DNA of 64,000 bases from positions 1 through 64,000 of the forward strand of contig CAKPYB010000004.1 in assembly GCA_934202525.1 (NCBI GenBank), in the 5' to 3' direction. Position numbers and translations under genes: made by a program. Positions 54,473 to 63,820 of the stretch are shown one piece after another (positions within the stretch are counted from its first letter, which is position 1; each line of letters opens with the position of its first letter). The notes beneath the pieces were generated by a model. That model saw nothing but the letters and a program-made list of their open reading frames with translations, ran no database searches and was not told the DNA's origin. This stretch comes from an uncultured Prevotella sp. (GTDB taxonomy: Bacteria > Bacteroidota > Bacteroidia > Bacteroidales > Bacteroidaceae).

Positions 54473-57400
54473 ATGTCTGGTAATTTTAGAAAAAAGAAAA
54501 TTGCTTTGGCAGGCGCACTGATGTTCGTAGTAACAAGTGTATCTGCACAAACAGTAAAAGGCGTTGTTACTGACAATACGGGCGAGCCAATCATCGGCGC
54601 ATCTGTCATGGAGGTAGGTGTAGCTGGCAATGGTGGCGTGACCGACATTGACGGTAACTTCACAGTAAACTTAAAAGGCAAAAGCAAGAAACTGAAGATT
54701 TCATACATTGGTATGAAAGCTAAGGAAGTAAGCGTTGCAGGTAAAGAATCAATCGATGTAAAGCTTGAGGATGACAACACCACCCTCAACGATGTCGTAG
54801 TAATCGGTTATGGTACTGTTAGAAAGAAGGACCTCACTGGTTCTGTATCTTCTATCAGTGACAAGCAGATTGCCAACATTCCTGTATCTAACGTGAGCGA
54901 GGCGATGACCGGTAAGATGGCGGGTGTGAACATCACCACCACTGAAGGTTCACCTGATGCTGACGTGAAGATCCGTGTGCGTGGTGGTGGTTCTCTTTCA
55001 CAGGACAACTCACCTCTCTACATCGTAGATGGTTTCCCAGTTAGCTCAATCAGCGACATCGCTCCTAGCGAGATTCAGAGCATCGACGTATTGAAGGATG
55101 CTTCTTCAACAGCTATCTATGGTGCCCGTGGTGCCAATGGTGTTATCATCGTAACAACCAAGAGCGGTTCTGAGGGCAAGACTCAGGTAAACTTCAATGC
55201 ATCTCTCGGCTGGAAGAAAAACGTCAAGGAAATTGAGGTTCTCAATCCTTACGAATATGTTCTCTACCAGTATGAGACTGCAAGTGCAAGTAACAACCTT
55301 AACAACCTGGGTGGTACCAACTATGGTAACTACGCTGACTATGATATTTGGAAATCAAGAACAGGTCACAACTTCCAGGATGAGGTATTCGGCCGCACAG
55401 GTACACAGGCTATCTACAATGCCAACGTTAGTGGTGGTAGCAAAGACTTCAAGTACAATGTAAGCTATGCCCATAATCAGGAGAACAGCATTATGGAGAA
55501 GTCTGGTTACAACAAGGACAACATCGGTGCCAAGTTGCAGGCTAAGCTTAACAAGTGGCTGACCTTCGACTTCAATGCACGTATGGCATATCAGAAGATT
55601 AAGGGTCTTAGCGGTGGTGCTGACACCAACGACAGCAATGCAGCCAACTCAACAGTAGCTCAAACCATCACCTTCGCTCCTATTCAAGAATTGGTATCTT
55701 CTGATGAAGATGAGGATAACTCAACATCTTCTCGCCGCTCACCTATGGAGCGTTTGGATGGCACATACAAATTGCAGACACGTTTCCAGCAGAACTATAA
55801 TGCTGCCCTTACATGGAAACCATTCAAGCACTGGACAGGCAAGACTGAGTTTGGCTATGGCTGGAAATACAACGATACAGACCAGGCATGGACAGCCTTG
55901 GCTGTAAATAACTCTAAGTTTGGTCACAATGGTCGTCCTCAGGCTCAGTTTGTTCGCGACACATACAAATCTTGGCGCAATGCAAACACTTTAACTTATG
56001 ACAACAACAAGCTCTTCGGAGGTCGTGATCACCTGAACGTATTGATTGGTCATGAGTGGAGTTCTGATATGCAGACTACACGTACCAGCACATCAGTAGA
56101 TTTCCCTGTAGATTTCACCATCGACCAAGTCCTTTCTTTCACCAATACGGCAGAAAGTACATTGGGCAACGAGGTTGACATCAAGGCTAAGGAGAACATG
56201 CTTTCTTTCTTCGGTCGTGTCAACTACACTTTGGCAGACAAGTATTTAATGACCTTCACTCTCCGTGAGGATGGTTCTTCCAAGTTTGGCAATGGCAATC
56301 GATGGGGATTGTTCCCATCAGCAGCATTGGCTTGGCGTATGTCTGACGAGAAATTCATGAAGAGTGCCGACAAGTGGCTCTCTAACTTGAAACTTCGTCT
56401 CTCTTTGGGTACAGCAGGTAACAACCGTATTCCTTCAGGTATGCTTTCTCCAACCTATGGCGTAGCAGACGCTGCGGGCAAACATCCTGGTTTCAATGAG
56501 GTGAATACAGGTATGCTCGAGAGCTATAAGGCTAACGGCAAGACTGTTCTCTACAATCCAAACTTGAAGTGGGAAACAACAACAACCCGAAACTTCGGTA
56601 TCGATTACGGATTCCTCCGTGGCCGCATCTATGGTACTTTGGATTTCTATTGGAATACAACCAAGAACTTGTTGATGCTTCAGACCTTGCCTTCTGCAAC
56701 TGGTTATGAGCGTCAGTACCAGAACGTAGGTACCACATCTAACAAGGGTATCGAGTGGGCACTGAACGCAGCTATCGTAGACAGCAAGAAGTTTAACCTC
56801 AACTTCAACTTCAACATTTCTTATAACAAGAACAAGATTGACAAGTTGGAAGGTGGTGAGCACTTTGAGACATCAAGCTGGGGTGGTACAAAGGTAACCA
56901 AGGGTAATGGTGACTTCCTACTCGAGGAAGGCGGTCGCTTAGGTGAGCTTTGGGGCTACAAGCAGCAAGGTTTCTATACCGTATTCAACCCTGCAACAGG
57001 TACTGGCGACCTCATTTACGATGGTGCAAAGTGGCGTTTGGCTACAGAGGCTGACGGTCATGTCGGTGGTGACGTTAACAACAACTCATATAAAAAATTC
57101 GGTGGTACACTGTATCCTGGTGGTGCCAAGGTAGAATGTGATGAGGAAGGCGAAGCTCTTTTCCAGCGCTTAGGCAATACTGTTCCTGAGGTAACTGGTG
57201 GTTTCGGATTCGATGGTATGTGGAAGACCAACTTCGGTAACTTCGACTTCAACATCTTCTGCAACTACTCTTTGGGCAACAAGATTTACAATGCCACAGC
57301 ACAGGGAGCATCTTTCTATAGCGGTACACAAGCAGGCTGGAACATCATCAATGATTACAACTCAAGCAACCGCTTCACATGGGTTGACCCTGCAAATGGT

Positions 57401-57802
57401 CTGAACCTCGGTCGTCCTTCAAGTTCTACAGTAACAGCCTATGGCGGTGCAGAAGGCTTGATGAGCCGTCTGAACGAGATTAACGCCAATGCTTCTGTAT
57501 GGAACCCAGCAGCCAACAGCAATATGGTAATCCTTGATACCTATCTGGAGGATGCTTCTTTCTTGCGTATCAACAACATCACCATTGGTTACACATTACC
57601 AAAGAATTGGGTAAAAAAGGCTTGGCTTGAGAGCGTACGTGTATACTTCACAGCTTACAACGTATACTGCTTCACCAACTATAGTGGTTACGACCCAGAG
57701 GTGGACACATCTTCAAAGGGTAATCCTATGACACCAGGTATCGACTACGCAGCTTATCCAAAAAGCCGTTCATTCGTAGCTGGTATTAACGTGACATTCT
57801 AA
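54473..57802 (+). CDS. SusC/RagA-family TonB-dependent outer-membrane transporter
   Basis: 1109-residue transporter for oligosaccharides, here presumably pectic. Signal segment MSGNFRKKKIALAGALMFVV... cleaved near SAQ26. CarboxypepD_reg-like domain 27-100 with VVTDNTGEPIIGASV; TonB box DVVVIGYG at 107-114; plug domain about 115-240 (LYIVDGFPV, DVLKDASSTAIYGARGANGV); then a large beta-barrel to the C-terminal aromatic strand (SFVAGINVTF). Works with the SusD lipoprotein 25 bases downstream as a lid-and-barrel complex. Substrate assignment is by neighbourhood only. Confidence 0.95.
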   Translation: MSGNFRKKKIALAGALMFVVTSVSAQTVKGVVTDNTGEPIIGASVMEVGVAGNGGVTDIDGNFTVNLKGKSKKLKISYIGMKAKEVSVAGKESIDVKLEDDNTTLNDVVVIGYGTVRKKDLTGSVSSISDKQIANIPVSNVSEAMTGKMAGVNITTTEGSPDADVKIRVRGGGSLSQDNSPLYIVDGFPVSSISDIAPSEIQSIDVLKDASSTAIYGARGANGVIIVTTKSGSEGKTQVNFNASLGWKKNVKEIEVLNPYEYVLYQYETASASNNLNNLGGTNYGNYADYDIWKSRTGHNFQDEVFGRTGTQAIYNANVSGGSKDFKYNVSYAHNQENSIMEKSGYNKDNIGAKLQAKLNKWLTFDFNARMAYQKIKGLSGGADTNDSNAANSTVAQTITFAPIQELVSSDEDEDNSTSSRRSPMERLDGTYKLQTRFQQNYNAALTWKPFKHWTGKTEFGYGWKYNDTDQAWTALAVNNSKFGHNGRPQAQFVRDTYKSWRNANTLTYDNNKLFGGRDHLNVLIGHEWSSDMQTTRTSTSVDFPVDFTIDQVLSFTNTAESTLGNEVDIKAKENMLSFFGRVNYTLADKYLMTFTLREDGSSKFGNGNRWGLFPSAALAWRMSDEKFMKSADKWLSNLKLRLSLGTAGNNRIPSGMLSPTYGVADAAGKHPGFNEVNTGMLESYKANGKTVLYNPNLKWETTTTRNFGIDYGFLRGRIYGTLDFYWNTTKNLLMLQTLPSATGYERQYQNVGTTSNKGIEWALNAAIVDSKKFNLNFNFNISYNKNKIDKLEGGEHFETSSWGGTKVTKGNGDFLLEEGGRLGELWGYKQQGFYTVFNPATGTGDLIYDGAKWRLATEADGHVGGDVNNNSYKKFGGTLYPGGAKVECDEEGEALFQRLGNTVPEVTGGFGFDGMWKTNFGNFDFNIFCNYSLGNKIYNATAQGASFYSGTQAGWNIINDYNSSNRFTWVDPANGLNLGRPSSSTVTAYGGAEGLMSRLNEINANASVWNPAANSNMVILDTYLEDASFLRINNITIGYTLPKNWVKKAWLESVRVYFTAYNVYCFTNYSGYDPEVDTSSKGNPMTPGIDYAAYPKSRSFVAGINVTF

Positions 57803-57827
57803 TTTTAGATAAAGGAGAAAACAAAAT

Positions 57828-59804
57828 ATGAAAAAGATATTAGGAATAGCAGCACTCTCTATGGGTGTCATGCTGACAAGTTGCTCCGACTTCCTTGACC
57901 AGAAAGCAGATTCGGCTTTGGACCAGGAGAATGTGTTCAACTCAAGCTATTTCACAGGTCTTGAAATCAACAAGATTTATGGTGATTTCGGACAAGATAA
58001 TATGTATGCCAATCGTATGACCATCTCATACGGCGCCAACACAGATACCGAGTTAATTGATGGTTTGGGTTCTACCTCAACATCTTCTAACGAGCGTGGT
58101 TACATGAACTATAATGGTACTGCTGATGGCTGGGCAAACTTGGGTACCTCATGGACCAACGTCTATGGGTGTATCGAGTATTGCAATAAAGCCATTGAGG
58201 GTATCCGCAACAGCTCTATAGCTGGAGAAACAGACATGAAGCGCTATTTGGGCGAAGTACTGACACTTCGTGCCATGCTGTACCTCGACTTGGTTCGTCT
58301 TTGGGGTGATGTGCCTTACAAGACTGCAGCTACCAAGCCAGACTTGAGCGATGCCTACGAGGGTAAGACCGACCGCGATGTAATTCTCGATGGTCTTCTC
58401 GTAGATTTGGAAGAGGCTTCCAACCTGCTCCCATGGGCAGGCATAGGCAACTATACTACAGAGCATGCTACCAAGGGTTATGCTGATGCTCTCTATGCAC
58501 AGGTAGCCTTGACACGTGCTGGCTATGCCATCCGTGAAAATGCCAAGGAAGGTTATGAGACTCTACCTGAGTACTCTGATCCTACTTATCCTACACAGCG
58601 TCCTGATGAGGCAACCCGTAAAGCATATTACGAGAAAGCTTTGGCTAAGTTGTCTGAGATTATCAAGAGTGGCAAACACAGCATGAACCCAAGTTTCAAG
58701 AACGAGTGGCAACTTCTCTGTGCCCGTCAACTCGACCAGACTTACAGAGAGAACATCTTTGAACTTCCTATGCTGTTGAACGTTTCTGGTGAAATTGGTT
58801 ATACAGTGGGTAAGCGTATCAAAGGTTCTACAACAGAGTTTGGTAAGAAAGGTAACTCTACTGGTAAGCTGAACACAACTGCTACCCTCCTCTACTCTTA
58901 CGAGAAGGATGACACTCGCCGCAACGTAACTTGCTGCCCTGTACAATATGGAGAATATAAAGGCCAAACTGTAGAAGGTATGGGAGATGTAAACCCAACC
59001 AAGCAGTCTGTTAAGCCTTTCGGCATCACTATCGGTAAGTGGCGTCCAGAGTGGATGGGAGAAGAGTGGAAAGCTGCAGCAAAGGCTTCTGCAGATAAAG
59101 TTTGTACAGGTGTCAACGTAGTAAAGATGCGTTACTCACAGGTTCTGTTGATGTATGCAGAGGTAATGAACGAGTTGGCTGGTGCAAATGGCAACTACCA
59201 GGGCGATGCAGGCATGACAGCACTTCAGGCGTTGGCCATGGTTCATAACCGTGGTGTGAAGGAAAGCAACAATGATACATCTATCGATGGTGACTTCCTA
59301 CAGGCTGCTGCCACACACAACAAGGAGCAGTTCTTGAACGATATCGCTCAGGAGAATGCTTGGGAGTTGACTGGTGAGAATGCACGTAAATGGGATCTCG
59401 TACGCTGGGGTATGCTGGCAAGCAAGATTGCAGAAGCTAAGGCTGAGTATGCTCAGAAATGTATGGAGTGGCCTACCACTATCTACTTCAACTATACCGA
59501 TGCCACCAAGACTCGCATCGACGAGAGTTCTATCGCTTGGTATGGTTTAGAGAATGGCAAGACCGAGAATGACTATGATAACAAAGCTACTGGTTGCGGT
59601 TACAAGGACGAGGCAGCAAGAGACAAGTCTGACTCTGAATATACCAAAAACTTGAAGACCATCAGTGCAGGTCTTGTAGGTACAAGCATCGACGGAACTG
59701 TAGCTACACCAGACCATGGTGTGAAGAACCGTTACATTCTTCCTATCTACACCAAGACTATAGCTGACTCAAGAAACGCTTTGGCAAACTCTTATGGTTT
59801 CTAA
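57828..59804 (+). CDS. SusD/RagB-family surface glycan-binding lipoprotein
   Basis: 658-residue SusD-like protein. Signal MKKILGIAALSMGVMLTSC with lipidated Cys19. N-terminal SusD-like helical region (EINKIYGDFGQ, AIEGIRN), TPR-like helices, and the C-terminal RagB/SusD region (ENAWELTGENARKWDLVRWGML, near 515-537). Longer than archetypal SusD (about 550) owing to loops in the second half, common for pectic-glycan versions. Follows SusC closely and precedes the DUF5123 lipoprotein by 19 bases. Confidence 0.95.
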   Translation: MKKILGIAALSMGVMLTSCSDFLDQKADSALDQENVFNSSYFTGLEINKIYGDFGQDNMYANRMTISYGANTDTELIDGLGSTSTSSNERGYMNYNGTADGWANLGTSWTNVYGCIEYCNKAIEGIRNSSIAGETDMKRYLGEVLTLRAMLYLDLVRLWGDVPYKTAATKPDLSDAYEGKTDRDVILDGLLVDLEEASNLLPWAGIGNYTTEHATKGYADALYAQVALTRAGYAIRENAKEGYETLPEYSDPTYPTQRPDEATRKAYYEKALAKLSEIIKSGKHSMNPSFKNEWQLLCARQLDQTYRENIFELPMLLNVSGEIGYTVGKRIKGSTTEFGKKGNSTGKLNTTATLLYSYEKDDTRRNVTCCPVQYGEYKGQTVEGMGDVNPTKQSVKPFGITIGKWRPEWMGEEWKAAAKASADKVCTGVNVVKMRYSQVLLMYAEVMNELAGANGNYQGDAGMTALQALAMVHNRGVKESNNDTSIDGDFLQAAATHNKEQFLNDIAQENAWELTGENARKWDLVRWGMLASKIAEAKAEYAQKCMEWPTTIYFNYTDATKTRIDESSIAWYGLENGKTENDYDNKATGCGYKDEAARDKSDSEYTKNLKTISAGLVGTSIDGTVATPDHGVKNRYILPIYTKTIADSRNALANSYGF

Positions 59805-59823
59805 TCATTAACAAAAGACTACA

Positions 59824-61473
59824 ATGAAAACATTAAAATATTCAGTTTGGGCCATCATGTTGCTCGCTGCAACATTGGTCTCTTGTACTGACAAGATGGA
59901 CTGGGACATCGACCCAACCCTAGACCGTTGCTTTAGCGCAACATCTCTGTCAGTAGATCCATCAGACACTGAGGCTGAAGTTACATTCGATGCTGGCATG
60001 ATGAAGGCAAATGGTGCAGAGAAATTTGAGATTCAGGTTACTACTGCTACATTAGCTGATGACGAGGCATGGGACAACTCTGACGAGGTACTTACTTTCG
60101 AGACTGAAGACAGCCCTTATACTATCACTGGACTTATCGGTGATACAGAGTACTCACTCCGTATGCGTGCACTCTCTACTCAAAAGACTGCTAGCCATTG
60201 GGTACACTATGCTTCAAGCACAAAGACAACCTTCAAGACCAAGGCTGAACAGATTATGAAAGCTGTAGCCAATGCTGATCGTGGCGAGGACTTCATAACC
60301 GTATCTTGGGATGCAAGCAAGGCTGTTACCAAGTTGACTGTATCAGAGGGTAAAGAAGAGGAAGGTCAGGAGCCACGCACCATCGAATTGGATGACGAGG
60401 CAAAGACAGCTGGTCGCTATACGATTACAGGCTTGACACCTTCTACTAATTACACCATTGCTATCTATTATAATGATACAAAGCGTGGTTCAGTTAGCGC
60501 AAGCACATCTGCAGCAATGCCTGCTGGTGACGAGAAGGTTGAGTTGAATCCATCTATCTCTACTATCAACAACGACGTGATTGCCGAAATCGTAAAAGCA
60601 GCACAGGAGAAGACTGGCAAGACCAATGTAGCTATTACTATTGGTTTGCAGGCAGGCAAGGAATATACTATGGTTTCTACTGCTGAGGATGGTACTGATG
60701 CCAACGTTAAGATTCCTGAGGGTGCCTCTGTTACATTCTTCGGTTTGGCTGGCGAAAGTAAACCTATTATGAATTGGAAGAAGTGCTTAGACATCGCAGG
60801 CTCTCACGCTTTCATCCGTTTCCAGAACGTAAGCATGAAGGATACTGGTTGCCAGTACCTCATCAACCAGGACAAGGATGCTGCTGTAGGTGAGTTGTCA
60901 TTCACAGATTGTACTTTCTCTGGCTTCGAGAGCTCTGTATTCCGTACAAAGGGTGGTGTAGTAAGTGTTGACAAGATTACTGTTGACAACTGCGTAATGA
61001 CAGACATGTCTACTGGTGGTGGTTATCCTGTATTCTATATCGGTACAGCCACTACAACTATTGGTCAGTTGGAGTTGAAGAATTCAACATTCGATACAAC
61101 AAGTCACAACTTCATCCAGTTGAAGGCTGCTATCTCTGGCGGTGTGACTATCAGCGACTGTACCTTCTACAACAACGTTGCCGGTAGTAAGTATTTCATG
61201 GATTCCAACAAGTTGAGCACCGACCTGACAATCATCAGAACTGTTCTTGGCAAATCTATGGATGCAGCTGCAAGAGGTGTCCGCACTACAGGTTCTATTG
61301 TTATCAACGAATCAATGCGTGCAAAGGATTGTGTATATGACTCTAACGACATCAAGGAGTTCGCTGTGGGCAGCTTGACATCAGATGAAATCTTCACAGA
61401 TCCTGCAAACCACAACTTCACAATGAAGATTGGCGATCGTATCGGTGACCCACGCTGGTACAAAGCTGAATAA
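59824..61473 (+). CDS. Surface lipoprotein with FN3 and DUF4957/DUF5123 regions
   Basis: 549 residues. Lipobox LVSC with Cys21. Two fibronectin-III-like domains (about 40-135 and 140-225), then a right-handed beta-helix-like part matching DUF4957/DUF5123, found in surface proteins of pectin loci. Motifs such as LIRFQNVSMKD-type turns (seen here as FIRFQNVSMKDTG, near 333-345) support a beta-helix. Probably a glycan-binding SusE/SGBP equivalent or divergent lyase-like protein; no catalytic residues are evident. Last gene of the susC-susD transcript. Confidence 0.82.
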   Translation: MKTLKYSVWAIMLLAATLVSCTDKMDWDIDPTLDRCFSATSLSVDPSDTEAEVTFDAGMMKANGAEKFEIQVTTATLADDEAWDNSDEVLTFETEDSPYTITGLIGDTEYSLRMRALSTQKTASHWVHYASSTKTTFKTKAEQIMKAVANADRGEDFITVSWDASKAVTKLTVSEGKEEEGQEPRTIELDDEAKTAGRYTITGLTPSTNYTIAIYYNDTKRGSVSASTSAAMPAGDEKVELNPSISTINNDVIAEIVKAAQEKTGKTNVAITIGLQAGKEYTMVSTAEDGTDANVKIPEGASVTFFGLAGESKPIMNWKKCLDIAGSHAFIRFQNVSMKDTGCQYLINQDKDAAVGELSFTDCTFSGFESSVFRTKGGVVSVDKITVDNCVMTDMSTGGGYPVFYIGTATTTIGQLELKNSTFDTTSHNFIQLKAAISGGVTISDCTFYNNVAGSKYFMDSNKLSTDLTIIRTVLGKSMDAAARGVRTTGSIVINESMRAKDCVYDSNDIKEFAVGSLTSDEIFTDPANHNFTMKIGDRIGDPRWYKAE

Positions 61474-61522
61474 GTAAATAGCAAGCATCCACAAGATGCT
61501 TCACTATAACAAACTATAAATG

Positions 61523-61559
61523 AAGTGCAATGCCCCCATCGGGCATTGCACTTTTTTTT
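61523..61559 (+). terminator. Terminator of susC-susD transcript
   Basis: Perfect 13-bp stem AAGTGCAATGCCC / GGGCATTGCACTT, loop CCATC, then T-run and G. Confidence 0.93.
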
Positions 61560-61611
61560 GTTTCTCTCCCTCTCCCTTACCACTCACACAAAAACTTTTT
61601 TAGTTAATTTC

Positions 61612-61642
61612 TTGGAAGTTACGAAAGAAAAGCGTATCTTTG
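61612..61642 (+). promoter_or_regulatory. Promoter of Rpn-like gene
   Basis: TTGG (61612-61615), 19-nt spacer, TATCTTTG (61635-61642). Start near 61649, leader about 20 nt. Confidence 0.65.
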
Positions 61643-61668
61643 CAGCGAGAACATAAAATCGCAAAGAT

Positions 61669-62637
61669 ATGGCAAGATACATCAACCCATTCTCAGACTG
61701 GTCGTTCAAAAGAATCTTCGGCCAGGAATACAGCAAAGACTTGCTGATTGAGTTCTTGAACCAGCTCCTCCTGGGAGAGCAGCACATCACGGATGTAAAG
61801 TTTAAGGACAAGGAGATGTTGCCAGAAACAAAAGACCAGAGAGGTATCATCTACGACGTCTTTTGCGAAACTGACACAGGTGAGCACATTATCGTTGAAA
61901 TGCAAAACAGAAGCCAGTCCTATTTCATCGACCGGTCTCTCTACTATGCATCGAAAACGATAGTAGACCAAGGCGTAAAAGGAAAATGGGATTATCATCT
62001 CACACCCGTTTATGTTATCTGTTTCATGAACTTTGATGTAGATGAAAATACACCCAAGAAGTTCAGGACAGACGTTGTGCTGGCAGACAAGGATAGCGGA
62101 GAGGTTTACTCTAACAAGATCCGCTTCATCTACTTGGTAATGCCTCTTTTCAAGAAGAAAGAGGAAGAGTGTACTACGTTTTTAGATTGTTGGATTTATA
62201 ATTTGAAGCATATGGAGACTTTGGAAAAAATGCCTTTCGAGGCTCAGCATAAGATATTCAAGAGATTGGCAGAAATCGCCGACTCCAAGAGCCTGACCAA
62301 AGAGGAACAGGAGAAATACGATAACAGCATGATGGTCATGTGGGACAATTATGCGGTATATAAGCATGCTGAGGAGAAAGGTATAGAGAAAGGTATAGAG
62401 AAAGGTAGGAAAGAAGGCAAGGAAGAAGGTAGAAAAGAAGGCAAGGAAGAAGGTAGAAAAGAAGGTAAAGAAGAAGGCAGAAAAGAAGGAATAGAAGAAG
62501 GTATTGTAAAAGGCGTGAAAAAAAGTAGAAAAGAGCTTGCAATGAAGTTGTTAGCGCGCAATACTCCATTAGATGATATTGCCGATCTTACCGACTTATC
62601 TATAGAAGAGATTAAGAAATTAGAACAATATAATTAA
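61669..62637 (+). CDS. Rpn/PD-(D/E)XK nuclease-family protein with Lys-Glu-Gly repeats
   Basis: 322-residue member of the Rpn (recombination-promoting nuclease)/PD-(D/E)XK transposase-like family. Core motifs: NPFSDWSFKRIFGQE (6-20), Asp63 in IIYDVFCE, and Glu77/Gln79 in HIIVEMQNR. A KEGRKEGKEEG array occupies about 236-278, a hypermutable feature of this family, followed by the conserved 44-residue tail (LAMKLLARNTPLDDIADL). E. coli Rpn proteins cut DNA and promote recA-independent recombination; here the activity is inferred. A partial second copy follows. Confidence 0.88.
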   Translation: MARYINPFSDWSFKRIFGQEYSKDLLIEFLNQLLLGEQHITDVKFKDKEMLPETKDQRGIIYDVFCETDTGEHIIVEMQNRSQSYFIDRSLYYASKTIVDQGVKGKWDYHLTPVYVICFMNFDVDENTPKKFRTDVVLADKDSGEVYSNKIRFIYLVMPLFKKKEEECTTFLDCWIYNLKHMETLEKMPFEAQHKIFKRLAEIADSKSLTKEEQEKYDNSMMVMWDNYAVYKHAEEKGIEKGIEKGRKEGKEEGRKEGKEEGRKEGKEEGRKEGIEEGIVKGVKKSRKELAMKLLARNTPLDDIADLTDLSIEEIKKLEQYN

Positions 62638-62650
62638 GGTGTTCTAAACG

Positions 62651-63010
62651 TGTACTACGTTTTCAGTTTGTTGGATTTATAAATTGAAATATATGGAGAT
62701 AGTAGAACAATTCCCTTGCGAAGCTCTTGATAAGATATTCAAGAAATTGGCAGAATACGCCGACTCCAAGTCCCTGTCCAAAGAGGAACAGGAGAAATAC
62801 GATAACAGCATGATGGTCATGTGGGACAATTATGCGGTATATAAGCATGCTGTGGAGAAAGCCTATAAAAAAGGATACGAAGAAGGGAAGAGAAAAGCCA
62901 GCAAAAAGTTTGCTTTGAAGTTGTTGGCGCACAACTTTCCATTAGATGAAATTGCCGATCTTACCGACTTATCTATTGATGAGATTAAGAAATTGGAACA
63001 ATATAATTAA
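62651..63010 (+). pseudogene. Partial second copy of Rpn-like gene
   Basis: Begins at TGTACTACG exactly where bases 62170 onward of the first copy can be aligned, and ends with the same tail (LDEIADLTDLSIDEIKKLEQ). The N-terminal nuclease core is missing and the KEG repeat array is reduced to KAYKKGYEEGKRKA. An internal start at 62684 gives a 108-residue product lacking Asp63 and Glu77. About 70 bases (around 62780-62855) are identical to the first copy while the flanks are diverged, which suggests gene conversion. Possibly a translated C-terminal regulator, more likely a remnant. Confidence 0.8.
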
Positions 63011-63078
63011 CAAAACTTTCGCAAGTTTTGCCCCTTCAGCCCGTTCTTAAACCACTTGCGAAAGTTCAGTAGAATAAT

Positions 63079-63119
63079 AGAGGGTGTGTCATAAGTACGA
63101 TGACATGCCCTCTTTTTTT
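63079..63119 (+). terminator. Terminator after the Rpn remnant
   Basis: AGAGGGTGTGTCAT / ATGACATGCCCTCT (two G-T pairs), then T-run TTTTTTTC. Sister of the hairpin at 48981. Confidence 0.88.
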
Positions 63120-63132
63120 CGCTACTTCAACC

Positions 63133-63509
63133 ACTTCAGTCATCTAATTCAGCTACTTCTGTCAACAAACTCAGTCACTTCTGTCAACAAACTCAGTCAC
63201 TTCTGTCAACTAACTCAGTCACTTCTGTCAACTAACTCAGTCACTTCTGTCAACTAACTCAGCCACTTCAGTCAGCTAACTCAGTCACTTCAGTCAGTTA
63301 ATTCAGCCACTTCATTCAGCCAACGCAGCCGCTACATTCTATCAAATCAAGTGCCTCATTCGAGCTACGAATACACCTCTTCAAGCCAACGCAGTCGAAT
63401 CTTCAAGTCAGCGCAGTCATATCTTCAAGTCAGCGCAGTCATATCTTCAAGTCAGCGCAGTAATATCTTCGAGCTAGCGCAGTAATATCTTCGAGCCAGC
63501 AGAAACCTC
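63133..63509. repeat. 22-bp tandem repeat array (about 15 units)
   Basis: ACTTCTGTCAAC or close variants start at 63133, 63155, 63177, 63199, 63221, 63243, 63265, 63287 and 63309, exactly 22 bp apart. A second subfamily, TCTTCAAGTCAGCGCAGTCA and variants, starts at 63378, 63400, 63422, 63444, 63466 and 63488, again 22 bp apart. Bases 63331-63377 are degenerate. The period is not a multiple of three, and no open frame fits, so this is non-coding. Confidence 0.92.
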
Positions 63510-63588
63510 TGACTTTTTTATAAAACCAAGGCTAAAAACCTCTGACTTTTTTATGTTTTGACACCAAAAAACCTCTGACTTTTTAAAA
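63503..63588. repeat. Three 33-bp repeats of AACCTCTGACTTTTT
   Basis: AAACCTCTGACTTTTT occurs at 63503, 63536 and 63569, 33 bp apart, directly after the 22-bp array. On the minus strand it could encode a repeat of KKSEV with 11-residue period, but no start or signal supports a gene. Confidence 0.8.
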
Positions 63589-63669
63589 ATAACTGATTAG
63601 TCAACCCTCTTTATGCTATTTCTAACTTGTTTTCTTGTGGTGAAAGACTTCTGTAGGAGTTTTTTCTTC

Positions 63670-63810
63670 GATTTTGTTGTCACATCTGCCACTCGTGATA
63701 TAACTATCTGATAATGAAAGTATAACGGGTGGCAATAAGCGGTATTTTTATTGTCACTTATTGTCACCTATTACCACGCCCCCTGGTAAGCGGCTCCGCT
63801 TACCAGGGGC
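63670..63810. repeat. Dispersed repeat, right copy, and 14-bp hairpin
   Basis: Inverted partner of 60-245 (see there). It ends in a perfect hairpin CCCCTGGTAAGCGG / CCGCTTACCAGGGG (63780-63793 with 63796-63809), loop CT. Confidence 0.75.
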
Positions 63811-63820
63811 TGCTGAAATT

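Noticed and set aside
61669..63010. Classical insertion sequence
   Set aside because: The family is called transposase-like in some databases, but no terminal inverted repeats or target duplications are visible around the gene.
63133..63509. Possible CRISPR array
   Set aside because: The repeats abut one another without unique spacers, and no cas genes are present.
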